Source: Niabella sp. (lineage in GTDB: Bacteria; Bacteroidota; Bacteroidia; Chitinophagales; Chitinophagaceae). Taken from it: a stretch of DNA of 54,988 nucleotides. Under the pieces are notes generated by a model that saw only the letters and a list, made by a program, of their open reading frames with translations, searched no databases and was not told the origin of the DNA. The position numbers and the translations under genes were made by a program. This document shows positions 18,401-25,277 of this stretch, in pieces (positions within the stretch are counted from its first letter, which is position 1; each line of letters begins with the position of its first letter). Where the stretch lies: assembly GCA_017744795.1 (NCBI GenBank), contig JAGIAQ010000002.1:64471-119458 (forward strand). Direction: 5' to 3'.

Positions 18401-18676
18401 TTCTTTAATGGTGATCTCTTGGGTGGCGTATCCCGCATAGCTGATGGTTACTACCATCCCCGGTTTTGCGTCACTGATCGTGAAGCTTCCATCTGTGGCC
18501 ACCAGTGCGGCGCGATTCGTTCCTTTTATAAGTACCGTAGCATTGGCCAGCGGCTGCCCGGTAGCTTTATCAGTAACTGTACCTTTCAGCGCTCGCGTTT
18601 GGGCATGACCGGCAACGCAGCATCCGATACAAAACACTACCAATAAGGCAAGTCTGAAAATGAGTCTTGGATTCAT
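15488..18676 (-). CDS. SusC/RagA family TonB-dependent glycan transporter (first SusCD pair)
   Basis: This outer-membrane beta-barrel importer has 1062 residues. A Sec signal ends near residue 25 (CVAGHAQ), followed by a carboxypeptidase-D-like domain (LKGTVTDKATGQPLANATV), the SusC plug signature DDVVVIGYGTVKKRDLTGAV near residues 112-131, then a long barrel ending in an aromatic-terminated strand (VVLGLNVTF). There is no N-terminal STN domain, so it is not a transducer to an anti-sigma factor. Together with SusD downstream it imports oligosaccharides using TonB. A 14-bp palindromic operator lies about 90 bases before its ATG, next to the LacI-type regulator gene, so its operon is probably under that regulator's control. 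Confidence 0.97.
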   Translation of the reverse strand: MNPRLIFRLALLVVFCIGCCVAGHAQTRALKGTVTDKATGQPLANATVLIKGTNRAALVATDGSFTISDAKPGMVVTISYAGYATQEITIKEQAELNVALNSVAGNLDDVVVIGYGTVKKRDLTGAVVSIKSADITARPGPNPMESLQGRVAGLDITRSSGQAGAGVNMQLRGNRSFTASGTPLFIIDGLPGDYATLNPYDIESIDILKDASSTAVYGSAGSNGVIIITTKKGKAGKINIDFNSYYGYNGWSVTPKMRSGDSYLQTKRDAYKYVWDATNNKWTTTGALWQSPADDEKIFGTDRYAIFKKGNFVNWADQFLQKNAATQNYSLSVSGGTEKTKAYASFNYTDEKGQYRGDDYKLFSTSMRIDHKIRDWITIGSTAQISYVDRNKAQDKLENALVTDPLVKPYNDDGTLNTNLGNNVYNLLLNYQPGVYANLDNNLKVYVNPYIEIKPVKGLSFISRVGSWLTYSNNYRFDGVGSVNYTYNNAGIATAQILQNRSLGYQWENILTYNFKVAKDHDFTLTGVSSWYDNKNTLTRMNQSNIISNNFKWYNFTADVNSTSWSSYNMSKTLGFVGRLNYSYQGKYLLSASIRRDGASSLYETNQWDNFPAAAAGWRISEEPFMEGTKDWLDNLKLRVGWGVTGTAKIDPYASVTSLESSNMSLGGVAQPIYRSSQYITNPYLGWEKSYNTNIGVDATLLKNRIDLALDLYNTKTNGVIWSVPSPIIYGTYKFGTQYQTYLNICQTLNRGLELSVNTRNIIKKDFEWTSSAAFSYNKEKILKLIGGVANNITNDVYTLTIGQPVNSFRNYKLDGVWQTSEATDAAVFGKRPGDLKVDVPGMTRLDNGVYVKTAADGTQTYYYNDLTAAQKYNSSLTAANSKYSYSANDYQVLGHNSPDWSLGFQNGFKYKNIDLTVYAYFRWGQMINYNMLGWYQPSGFATNASPSRTIPEYFNYWTPENPTNDFPVMNYQATTSSMTGFAGLSYVDGSFFKIKNITIGYTLPSNLIKKLALQKFRLYGTITNPVVLAKSPLLKQYDPEMNGVLSYPLTKQVVLGLNVTF

Positions 18677-18764
18677 GTGCTTGTTTATTTTATTCTATTA
18701 TGGCAATTGGCCTTCGCAGCTCCCATCAGGATCAACTGTCCGGGCTTTTCTAAAAGACTATTAT

Positions 18765-18778
18765 TGAAAACGTTTACA
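18765..18778. promoter_or_regulatory. LacI-family operator upstream of susC
   Basis: TGAAAACGTTTACA is a near-palindrome centred on ACGT with the CG centre typical of LacI/CcpA-family operators. The same 14 bases, in the opposite orientation, lie before the regulator gene at 19838-19851. Its place about 90 bases before the susC ATG and 18 bases after the regulator stop fits control of the SusCD-GH140-GH43-BNR operon. Confidence 0.75.
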
Positions 18779-18795
18779 TTCTATTTAAAAAAAAA

Positions 18796-19818
18796 TCAAC
18801 TTTTTGTCCCGCAGGATTTACGAATCATCAATTGGGTATTAACAATATGACTTACGGGCGGACGTTGCGGCGCTTCAATTCGTTTGAACAATAATTCGAT
18901 GGCCTGGTGCCCTATTTCATATCCAAATTGCCGAACCGCTGTAAGTGCAGGGTTTAATGAATTGGCCCAATACATATCGTCAAACCCGACAATCGCTATC
19001 TCCTGTGGTATTTTAACTCCCTGTCCGTGCAGTACTTCCAATACCCCCAGTGTAAGCAGATTGTTACCTGTAAAAATGGCTGTGGGTCTTTTTTTCATTT
19101 TCAAGACCTGGGCGGCTAATTCCACCCCGCTTTCATAATTGGAGTGTTTGCTGATGATCAGCCCTTCATCCACCCGCAATTTATACTGCTGATGAGCGGC
19201 TCTGTAGCCGGCAATGCGTTCATGAGATGTGGGGATCTGCAGATCACCGGCAATATGAGCGATCCGCTTATGCCCTAGTTTAATAAGATGTTCCGTTGCC
19301 GCAAAAGCTCCTGTTTCATTATCCGATTTGACCACATCGGTTATAAGATTTTTTAACTCCCTGTCGATACATACAACGGGAAACCCTTCCCCGATCAGGC
19401 TTTCAACATACTTTTCTGTCCGGGGTGTTGTAGCTACGATACAGCCATCTACCGACTCACTCCTTAAGGTATCGATGTAGATCCTTTCCCTGCGGGCATC
19501 CTGGGAAAAATCGCCAATGATGATCGTGGCGCCGTGGGCAGACGCATAGGCGTCAATCCCGCTGATGATGTCAATATAATAAGGGTTATGAATATCGGGT
19601 ATCAGCAAGCCAATGAGCTTACGGGACCGGTGCGTACTCCGCAGACGCTGCGCTGCACGGTTGGGCCGGTAGCCCAGTTTTTTGATCGCAGCATTCACGG
19701 CAAGCCGGGTGGCCTCCTTTACAACAGCTTCCCCGTTAATTACCCGGGAAACGGTTGCTATGGAAACACCTGCGCTGCGCGCCACATCTTTTAAATCTGA
19801 TTTTGTAGTACCAGCCAT
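18796..19818 (-). CDS. LacI-family transcriptional regulator
   Basis: This 340-residue protein starts at the ATG at 19818; a GTG one codon earlier also fits. The N-terminal helix-turn-helix is classical: LKDVARSAGVSIATVSRVIN near residues 8-27, then the hinge (NRAAQRLRS) that fits in the minor groove. A type I periplasmic-binding-protein sensor domain follows (LIGLLIPDIHNPYY and GFDDMYWA motifs) and should bind a sugar or sugar phosphate. The gene lies between the two SusCD operons. Identical 14-bp operators flank it, one ahead of its own start and one ahead of susC, so autoregulation and control of the downstream operon are likely. The effector could be apiose, rhamnose or a galacturonate derivative; the sequence does not say. 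Confidence 0.95.
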   Translation of the reverse strand: MAGTTKSDLKDVARSAGVSIATVSRVINGEAVVKEATRLAVNAAIKKLGYRPNRAAQRLRSTHRSRKLIGLLIPDIHNPYYIDIISGIDAYASAHGATIIIGDFSQDARRERIYIDTLRSESVDGCIVATTPRTEKYVESLIGEGFPVVCIDRELKNLITDVVKSDNETGAFAATEHLIKLGHKRIAHIAGDLQIPTSHERIAGYRAAHQQYKLRVDEGLIISKHSNYESGVELAAQVLKMKKRPTAIFTGNNLLTLGVLEVLHGQGVKIPQEIAIVGFDDMYWANSLNPALTAVRQFGYEIGHQAIELLFKRIEAPQRPPVSHIVNTQLMIRKSCGTKS

Positions 19819-19837
19819 CACAAAGCATTCGTTAAAA

Positions 19838-19851
19838 TGTAAACGTTTTCA
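19838..19851. promoter_or_regulatory. LacI-family operator upstream of the regulator gene
   Basis: TGTAAACGTTTTCA is the exact reverse complement of the site at 18765-18778. It lies 20-33 bases before the regulator ATG at 19818, a good place for autorepression. The match over all 14 bases in two intergenic spots on either side of one LacI-type gene is strong evidence for a real operator. Confidence 0.78.
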
Positions 19852-19934
19852 AACATATGACGAATATTGCATATCTCCAAGTTTCCGGGCAATTATTTTA
19901 GCGCCTGCGGGTTTTCTTTGATCGCCACATTTTT

Positions 19935-20015
19935 TGCCACCAAGCACTGAACCACTTCAGCATTTTTTACCGCGAGCTTCGCTCACGGCTATTCAAATTA
20001 AAGCCCTTCGGGCTT
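19935..20015 (-). terminator. Repeat plus two TTC-loop hairpins after the orphan bi-domain gene; probable terminator
   Basis: Downstream of the gene ending at 20070, AAGCCC-TTC-GGGCTT (20001-20015) forms a perfect 6-bp stem; read on the minus strand it is followed by TTTAATTTG, a plausible rho-independent terminator. A second hairpin (19970-19988, stem of 7 pairs and one mismatch, TTC loop) and a copy of the GCCAC..AAGCAC repeat (19935-19960) follow. Confidence 0.5.
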
Positions 20016-20069
20016 ATCTTGACGCGTAGGTCTCCGGAACAATCCATTTTGAATTTGAAAGCAACGCTC

Positions 20070-23000
20070 CTATTGCACGATCCATGCTATGGCAGCCTCC
20101 CCCGGAAAGACCAGGCTGATCGCATTATTTTCAACGGTCACTCGTTCAGTTTTGAGCAGCTTTCCCGTTTTAGCACTGATATAATGCACGCTTGCCTTAC
20201 CATGTAATGACGGCACATTAATTTGACTCTTCCCTGATCTGTTATTATATACAATCAATCCCTTGCTACCCTGTAACACATAGTAGTCATTACCATTAAC
20301 ACCTGGCTTCATTTCCGAGGCTGCCGTAAGCAAGCCTTTATCTGTTTCCCCCGGCAATGCTGCCAGAGAGCCGCCCGCCATAAAAACGGCCCAACCAAAT
20401 TTATCGGCATCATCTGCAGAATAAATAACTGCTTTATCAGGATATTGGGCGCGATATTCTTTTACGGCCCGGTATACCTGTTCAAAAGAGCTGGGCTTGG
20501 GTTTTAATAACCGTGCCCATTGACGGGGCGCCAGGCTTTTACCGCCCTCCGGAGCATACGTCGATCCATCAGCCTGATAATGCCAGTATTTAATATCGAT
20601 AACATTCACTGTGGATGCATATTTCGGCTCTTTCAGTATGGCGTCCTGCACATCTTTAGTGGTGCTTAGGCCGATATATTCCTTTTTATTTTTTTGTTCC
20701 CAGTCAGCAATCGTTTCCAGCCAGAATTGTACAAAATGCAGGGGCCCGGTAAACTCTTCTGCCGTAAACTGTATCACATTACTATTGTTCTTAAAATTGT
20801 CCAGGCACTTCCAGATGTACTGCTGATGCAGCTTCCGGCGTTCAGGCTGCTGCACATCGTAAAACTGTTCGGCGTAAAAAATGCGCTTGTCGCCTGCAAA
20901 ATTCACCGGTTCGTTAAAACCGGTGTTATTGATATTGTTGGCTGTACGCCAGGGAAAATCGGCATAATGGGCTCCTGCCTCTATGATGTTATGCTGAAAA
21001 TAATTCTGATGCAACAATACTATCCCGTTCTGTCCGGCCAATGCGGCAAACTGCTGCATGCGGTTCCAGTACCATTGGTTGTATTGAGTCAAATCATACT
21101 TGCTCAGGCCGTCCCATGCAGAATCAATTCCTGTCCGTTTAAAGGGAAGTTCGTAAAAAGGCGGCCACACTTCGCCATCCATTCTCCGGATGCGCTCATG
21201 ATCATCTCTCCGCCGTTCATACCACAAAGCATAGTGCTGGTTGAGGCCTACAATGTTATTGGCTTTCATAGAATCCACTACCTGCTGCAGGTCATCGGTA
21301 AGTCCGGGCCCGATGCGCCCCGGAACAAAGCGGGTGATGGCCAACTTGCGTTTGGCCTGCTCCAGATCCTTCGCTTCCACGCCTCCGTTCCACCAGGGCA
21401 CTTCTTCTACCGTTCCTTTCAGCACCGCTCCGGTACCGTTTGTAAGCCAGCCGTTCTGTAGCTGCATGGATGCAGCTGTAACGGCCGGTTTAGTCTGGTT
21501 CACTACTTTAGCAATAATTTTCGCGCCCTTTGCTTCAGTGCTTATCGCATTATGTACCGCTGCCTGCCGGATCCATTCGATCATTTGCAGTTTTGGTTTT
21601 ATTGCCTCTTTGGTTAATTGCTGCGCCACCGCTACGGACGGACTGCTGGATGCTTCAGATTCCACATTTAGAATAAACGACTGCTGCAGTGCAGGTTTTC
21701 CCAACCGTTCCTGCAATTGTGTGTAATAAAAGCTCCGGGGCACCAGTGTATTGTTTGATTCCGCCCAATAGCCATCGCCGGCAAACTGGCTCCAGGAGCC
21801 TAATGCCCAGTTTTGGGCTGTGGGTGGTTTATAACAATCAATACGCGCAGCACTGCAATTCCAAAGCAAACAATTGGCAGCCGACCAGCCGGCGCCCTGC
21901 CCGTCCTGCCCCCTGTTCCCAAAACGGATGGCGTTACCATCCACCACTACCGCATCAAACAAGACACCGGAGGCCCAGCGATCAATGGTACCCGAGAAAT
22001 TATAAGGCCGTTCGGAATAACATTGCACAAAAGCATTGGGGCCTGCCGCCGTATGCCCCGCGGAAAAATCATGATAGCCATTAACCGCATAACAGCGCTG
22101 GAACAGGGTTTGCTGCCCTCTTGTAAAAAAAGTATATCTTCTTTGTCCGCCAATTTCGGAAACCGGTTCCTGCGAAATACAGTCTTCAACCGTTACCCGG
22201 CTGGCTGTTTCCAAAAGATAAACTGCCGAGCCGGCAAAATGTTTAAACGAAACCTGTCGGGCCCAGGCATCCCGGACATTTTCCATCGTTATGGCCATCC
22301 AGCGGTGATCCTCATCTTTTGGATATCGTTTATCAAAATCAGATACCAGTGTAATATTTTCTATGCCGACATCTTCGATCCGCCCGGGCCAGCTGAAACC
22401 TGCAACAGTACCGCCGCCATATTTTTTATCAAAAGCATTCGTCAAGGGTGCATCAATCGTAATTTTATTTCCGGCCACAGCTGTTATTGTTCTACCAAAA
22501 TTCAGATCTACTTCACCCGGCTTCCATCCCAATGCAGAGAGCCCTCCACCAAAGCTGCGCACGCCCAACAGATCGATCCACTCCTGTGTGGAGGGGCGTT
22601 TGATGGTGATATCGTCACCAACTTTAAAAGTACTGGCATCGGCTACCGAAAAGGAAATGGCATTTACCGGTACATAATCCTGCGCAATGGCCGTTTCTTT
22701 TTTATGCGTCCGGTCATCGGTTCCTGCCACGCGTATAAGGGCATCCCGAATGCTTCCTTTGCCAAACAGCACTGTTTCTCCTGCAGCACCAGCCCCCCGC
22801 AACACCACGCCCGATTGCTTTATAAGCAATTGCCCTGTGATCGGGTACGTTCCTTTTTGCAACAACACCGCACCACGAAACCCACTCCTGTCTGGCGCCA
22901 GAGCAGATACATAGTCAATAGCAGATTGAATAAGAGCCGTTGCATCTTCGTTTGTAACCGGCACAACAGCCTTCACCGGAACCAATGGAATGGGTTCATC

Positions 23001-23183
23001 GGAAGCCTTGTACCCGCAATAAGAATAATCGGGAATGCGATCGCCCGTATTAGCATCAGTGGTATACACCAGCTTCCCTTTTTCTGCGGTAACAGGCAAC
23101 ACCGGTTTAGGTGGCTTGGGTTTTTGTGCTGCTATCGCTGAACCAATTGCCAGCGCCGTTATTAAGAGAAATATTGTTTTCAA
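20070..23183 (-). CDS. Secreted two-domain protein: right-handed beta-helix plus TIM-barrel-like domain, function unknown
   Basis: This 1037-residue protein starts with TTG at 23183; an in-frame TAG lies 7 codons upstream with no ATG between, and the Sec signal (MKTIFLLITALAIGSAIAAQ) begins exactly at the TTG. Residues about 60-480 look like a pectin-lyase-type beta-helix: AIDYVSALAPDRSGFRGAV, GTYPITGQLLI, then repeated short strands such as VTVEDCIS. Residues about 560-930 look like a glycosidase-type barrel, with HYALWYERRRDDH, VIQFTAEEFTGP and YSADDADKFGW. A small beta domain closes it. It might match DUF6298, which I cannot check. It follows two PL1 genes, so it probably acts on pectin. 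Whether the helix is catalytic or binding, and which linkage is cut, is unknown. Confidence 0.72.
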   Translation of the reverse strand: MKTIFLLITALAIGSAIAAQKPKPPKPVLPVTAEKGKLVYTTDANTGDRIPDYSYCGYKASDEPIPLVPVKAVVPVTNEDATALIQSAIDYVSALAPDRSGFRGAVLLQKGTYPITGQLLIKQSGVVLRGAGAAGETVLFGKGSIRDALIRVAGTDDRTHKKETAIAQDYVPVNAISFSVADASTFKVGDDITIKRPSTQEWIDLLGVRSFGGGLSALGWKPGEVDLNFGRTITAVAGNKITIDAPLTNAFDKKYGGGTVAGFSWPGRIEDVGIENITLVSDFDKRYPKDEDHRWMAITMENVRDAWARQVSFKHFAGSAVYLLETASRVTVEDCISQEPVSEIGGQRRYTFFTRGQQTLFQRCYAVNGYHDFSAGHTAAGPNAFVQCYSERPYNFSGTIDRWASGVLFDAVVVDGNAIRFGNRGQDGQGAGWSAANCLLWNCSAARIDCYKPPTAQNWALGSWSQFAGDGYWAESNNTLVPRSFYYTQLQERLGKPALQQSFILNVESEASSSPSVAVAQQLTKEAIKPKLQMIEWIRQAAVHNAISTEAKGAKIIAKVVNQTKPAVTAASMQLQNGWLTNGTGAVLKGTVEEVPWWNGGVEAKDLEQAKRKLAITRFVPGRIGPGLTDDLQQVVDSMKANNIVGLNQHYALWYERRRDDHERIRRMDGEVWPPFYELPFKRTGIDSAWDGLSKYDLTQYNQWYWNRMQQFAALAGQNGIVLLHQNYFQHNIIEAGAHYADFPWRTANNINNTGFNEPVNFAGDKRIFYAEQFYDVQQPERRKLHQQYIWKCLDNFKNNSNVIQFTAEEFTGPLHFVQFWLETIADWEQKNKKEYIGLSTTKDVQDAILKEPKYASTVNVIDIKYWHYQADGSTYAPEGGKSLAPRQWARLLKPKPSSFEQVYRAVKEYRAQYPDKAVIYSADDADKFGWAVFMAGGSLAALPGETDKGLLTAASEMKPGVNGNDYYVLQGSKGLIVYNNRSGKSQINVPSLHGKASVHYISAKTGKLLKTERVTVENNAISLVFPGEAAIAWIVQ

Positions 23184-23228
23184 AATATTGTTTTTATCGT
23201 ACTATAATCTATAGCGGGCCAAATGGTG

Positions 23229-23272
23229 TTCAGTGCTTCTGTGGCAACCACATCAGCCACAGAGACACTGAA
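23229..23272. repeat. 17-bp-arm hairpin between PL1 and the bi-domain gene
   Basis: Left arm 23229-23245 (TTCAGTGCTTCTGTGGC) and right arm 23256-23272 (GCCACAGAGACACTGAA) pair at 15 of 17 positions around a 10-base loop. It lies between the PL1 stop (23296) and the TTG start of the next gene (23183). It shares words with the repeats at 11853 and 19935. It may stabilise the PL1 mRNA or attenuate read-through. Confidence 0.65.
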
Positions 23273-23295
23273 ACACTGAATAAAGAAACCCCGGA

Positions 23296-24933
23296 TTACC
23301 GGGGTGTTACTGTATCCAAATGTACTAAACTGTTCAGGTAGTTCTCAATATTGCTGTATCCGTTTGCTGCAATGGCAGGAGCATCGGCAGCGTTATGGGG
23401 ATTCAGCCCTTTTTTCTTTTCATAGTCATCCGGTATACCGTCATTATCCGAATCTTTATAAGGTGTGCCTTTATAAACCGGGTAACCGCCCACCTGCTGG
23501 ATATCTGCAATGATCCCGTCTTTGTACGAATCCGGCGCCAGCCTGCGTTTCAGGTATTTTGAAACCGGGGCCGGCTTTGCATCTTTACTGTACGTGATCT
23601 TCCCTGTTCTTACGTCTTCCACGATGCGGCGGTCCACCGGATCGCGCACGGGCAATATCGCCCCTGCATTTTTCAATACATAATCGTAGGCCTGTGTTGC
23701 TGTCAGTATCGGAAAGGCGGCCATTGGAAAAGGCTTGTCCACTTTGATCCGGCTCAGCGCAACGGCCGCATCAGCCTTATCTTCCAGCTGTACCCCACCG
23801 GCCCAGTTGTCTTTCGTAACTTTTTCATTGCCTTCTACAATATTTCCGTTTACATAGGCTTTCCCAAAGATCAGTGTATCTTTTCTTGACCGGCTGGATT
23901 CGGGTTTTAAAATACGGTAGGCAATGGGCTGATTCTTTGGGGTGATTGGTCCGGGTTTGTAATAGTTGTTGATAAAATTAAAGAAGGATTTATCATCGCC
24001 ACCGTCTGCACTGCGGTTCCACCAGTTAAAGATCACATTATTGGCGAAGCCAAAATCGCCATCCATGCCCACCGAAGGATTTCTTGCCACATTGTTAGCC
24101 CAGAGGTTGCGCATAAACGTACTGTTCCTTCCTCCAATGGTGCTGCCAAAGGCATGATTCCAGGTATCCAGTGCTTCTGAAAAAATAGAGTTCTGAATGG
24201 TAACATTTACGGTTGGTAATTTTTCGCCTTTGCCATTCGACTGCCGGTCGTATACGTGCCGGTAAATGCTCATGTTCTCATCCAGCCCCCAGCTGGCAGA
24301 AACGTGATCGATCATAATATTCCCAACAGGGTTTCCCCCCACGGCATCATCTCTCCGGGTAACTTCCGTTTGTCCTCTTCTGAACCGCATAAAACGGATG
24401 ATCACATCGTGCGTATCAATCAACAGCGATTCACCGGCAATGCAAACCCCATCGCCAGGGGCGCTTTGCCCTTCAATAGTAAGATAGGGTGCGCGGATAT
24501 TGAGTGGGCGGCTTAAATGAATGATCCCCGCTACATTAAAAACAATGATCCGCGGACCACCCTGTTCGCAGGCCCAGCGAAAACTGCCGGGTCCATCGTC
24601 ATTCAGATTTGTTACAACAAAAACTTTTCCACCGCGTCCGCCCGAAGTATAGGCCGCGCCCCCCTGCGCGCCCGGGAAGGCCGGGAGCGCTGCCTTTGGA
24701 AGGTCTGATGACTTTGAAGCGCCCGGCACATAAGGCTTTCCGGCTTTTTCGCCCGCTTCTACTATAGGCAGGGCTGTAGCCCAAGCTTTATCAGAAAGTT
24801 TTTGATAACCGGCCATAACCGCATCCGCAGAATCTTCCACCGCTTTCGGAATAACCGGGTATTGGGCTGCCGCTTGTTTCTGTGAAAGCAGCATCCCGGT
24901 AAATCCTAATACATACAACCAATTCCTGTTCAT
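23296..24933 (-). CDS. Pectate lyase, PL1 type, with C-terminal calcium-binding segment (paralogue 1)
   Basis: This secreted protein has 545 residues with a signal ending near KQAAAQ (residue 23). After a short helical leader the PL1 beta-helix begins with ALPAFPGAQGGAAYTSGG and GGKVFVVTNLNDDGPGSFRW, both typical. Further marks are NIMIDHVSASWGLDENMS near residue 210 and the asparagine-rich turns TIQNSIFSEALDTWNH. The C-terminal 50 residues hold DSDNDGIPDDYEKKKG, an EF-hand-like or thrombospondin-type calcium loop, then a helix. PL1 enzymes cleave de-esterified homogalacturonan by beta-elimination using calcium. The gene follows its close paralogue, a tandem duplication, in the second SusCD operon. 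Whether it is endo-acting and its methyl-ester tolerance cannot be read here. Confidence 0.9.
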   Translation of the reverse strand: MNRNWLYVLGFTGMLLSQKQAAAQYPVIPKAVEDSADAVMAGYQKLSDKAWATALPIVEAGEKAGKPYVPGASKSSDLPKAALPAFPGAQGGAAYTSGGRGGKVFVVTNLNDDGPGSFRWACEQGGPRIIVFNVAGIIHLSRPLNIRAPYLTIEGQSAPGDGVCIAGESLLIDTHDVIIRFMRFRRGQTEVTRRDDAVGGNPVGNIMIDHVSASWGLDENMSIYRHVYDRQSNGKGEKLPTVNVTIQNSIFSEALDTWNHAFGSTIGGRNSTFMRNLWANNVARNPSVGMDGDFGFANNVIFNWWNRSADGGDDKSFFNFINNYYKPGPITPKNQPIAYRILKPESSRSRKDTLIFGKAYVNGNIVEGNEKVTKDNWAGGVQLEDKADAAVALSRIKVDKPFPMAAFPILTATQAYDYVLKNAGAILPVRDPVDRRIVEDVRTGKITYSKDAKPAPVSKYLKRRLAPDSYKDGIIADIQQVGGYPVYKGTPYKDSDNDGIPDDYEKKKGLNPHNAADAPAIAANGYSNIENYLNSLVHLDTVTPR

Positions 24934-25277
24934 TATTTATTTTTATTTATACGATTTGTACTATTGTAACAATCACCTTCATTATTTCTGATCGGAAAGT
25001 AGCTCCAACTTTGTATGTTCGACACAGGTTTCCCGCAGATTCGCGCTGATATACACAGAAAAAGATCTGCGCTGATCAGCGGGCTAAAAACTATTTTGAA
25101 ACAGACGCCGCGGATTTTCGCAGAAGAAGGAAGTGTCATCTGCGCTTCGCCCCGGCGAAGATCCGCGAGAATCTGCGGGCCAGTGGAAAGCTTTTACTTT
25201 TTAATCACTTATCGTTTCTTCGCCTTACCGGCGCGAACAACACTTTCAATGCACCTTCGAAATGACAGTACTGAAAG
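24934..25277. other. 344-bp gap between the two PL1 genes with a long inverted repeat
   Basis: I see no gene here. The gap is dominated by CGCAGATT-type words. The outer arms CCCGCAGATTCGCG (25032-25045) and CGCGAGAATCTGCGGG (25164-25179) are near-perfect inverted copies. Inside are further GATCTGCGCTGATCAGCGG and GCGGATTTTCGCAG words. The hairpin could fold over about 150 bases and may end or protect the mRNA of the first PL1 gene. Confidence 0.6.
25032..25179. repeat. Long imperfect inverted repeat of the CGCAGATT type
   Basis: The 14-base left arm and the 16-base right arm differ by a two-base insertion (GATTC-GCG against GATTCTCGCG). The spacer of about 118 bases holds further partly palindromic words. 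A similar but separate element lies at 43150-43215. Such CAGATT-rich palindromes are a common type of intergenic repeat in Bacteroidota. Confidence 0.65.
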
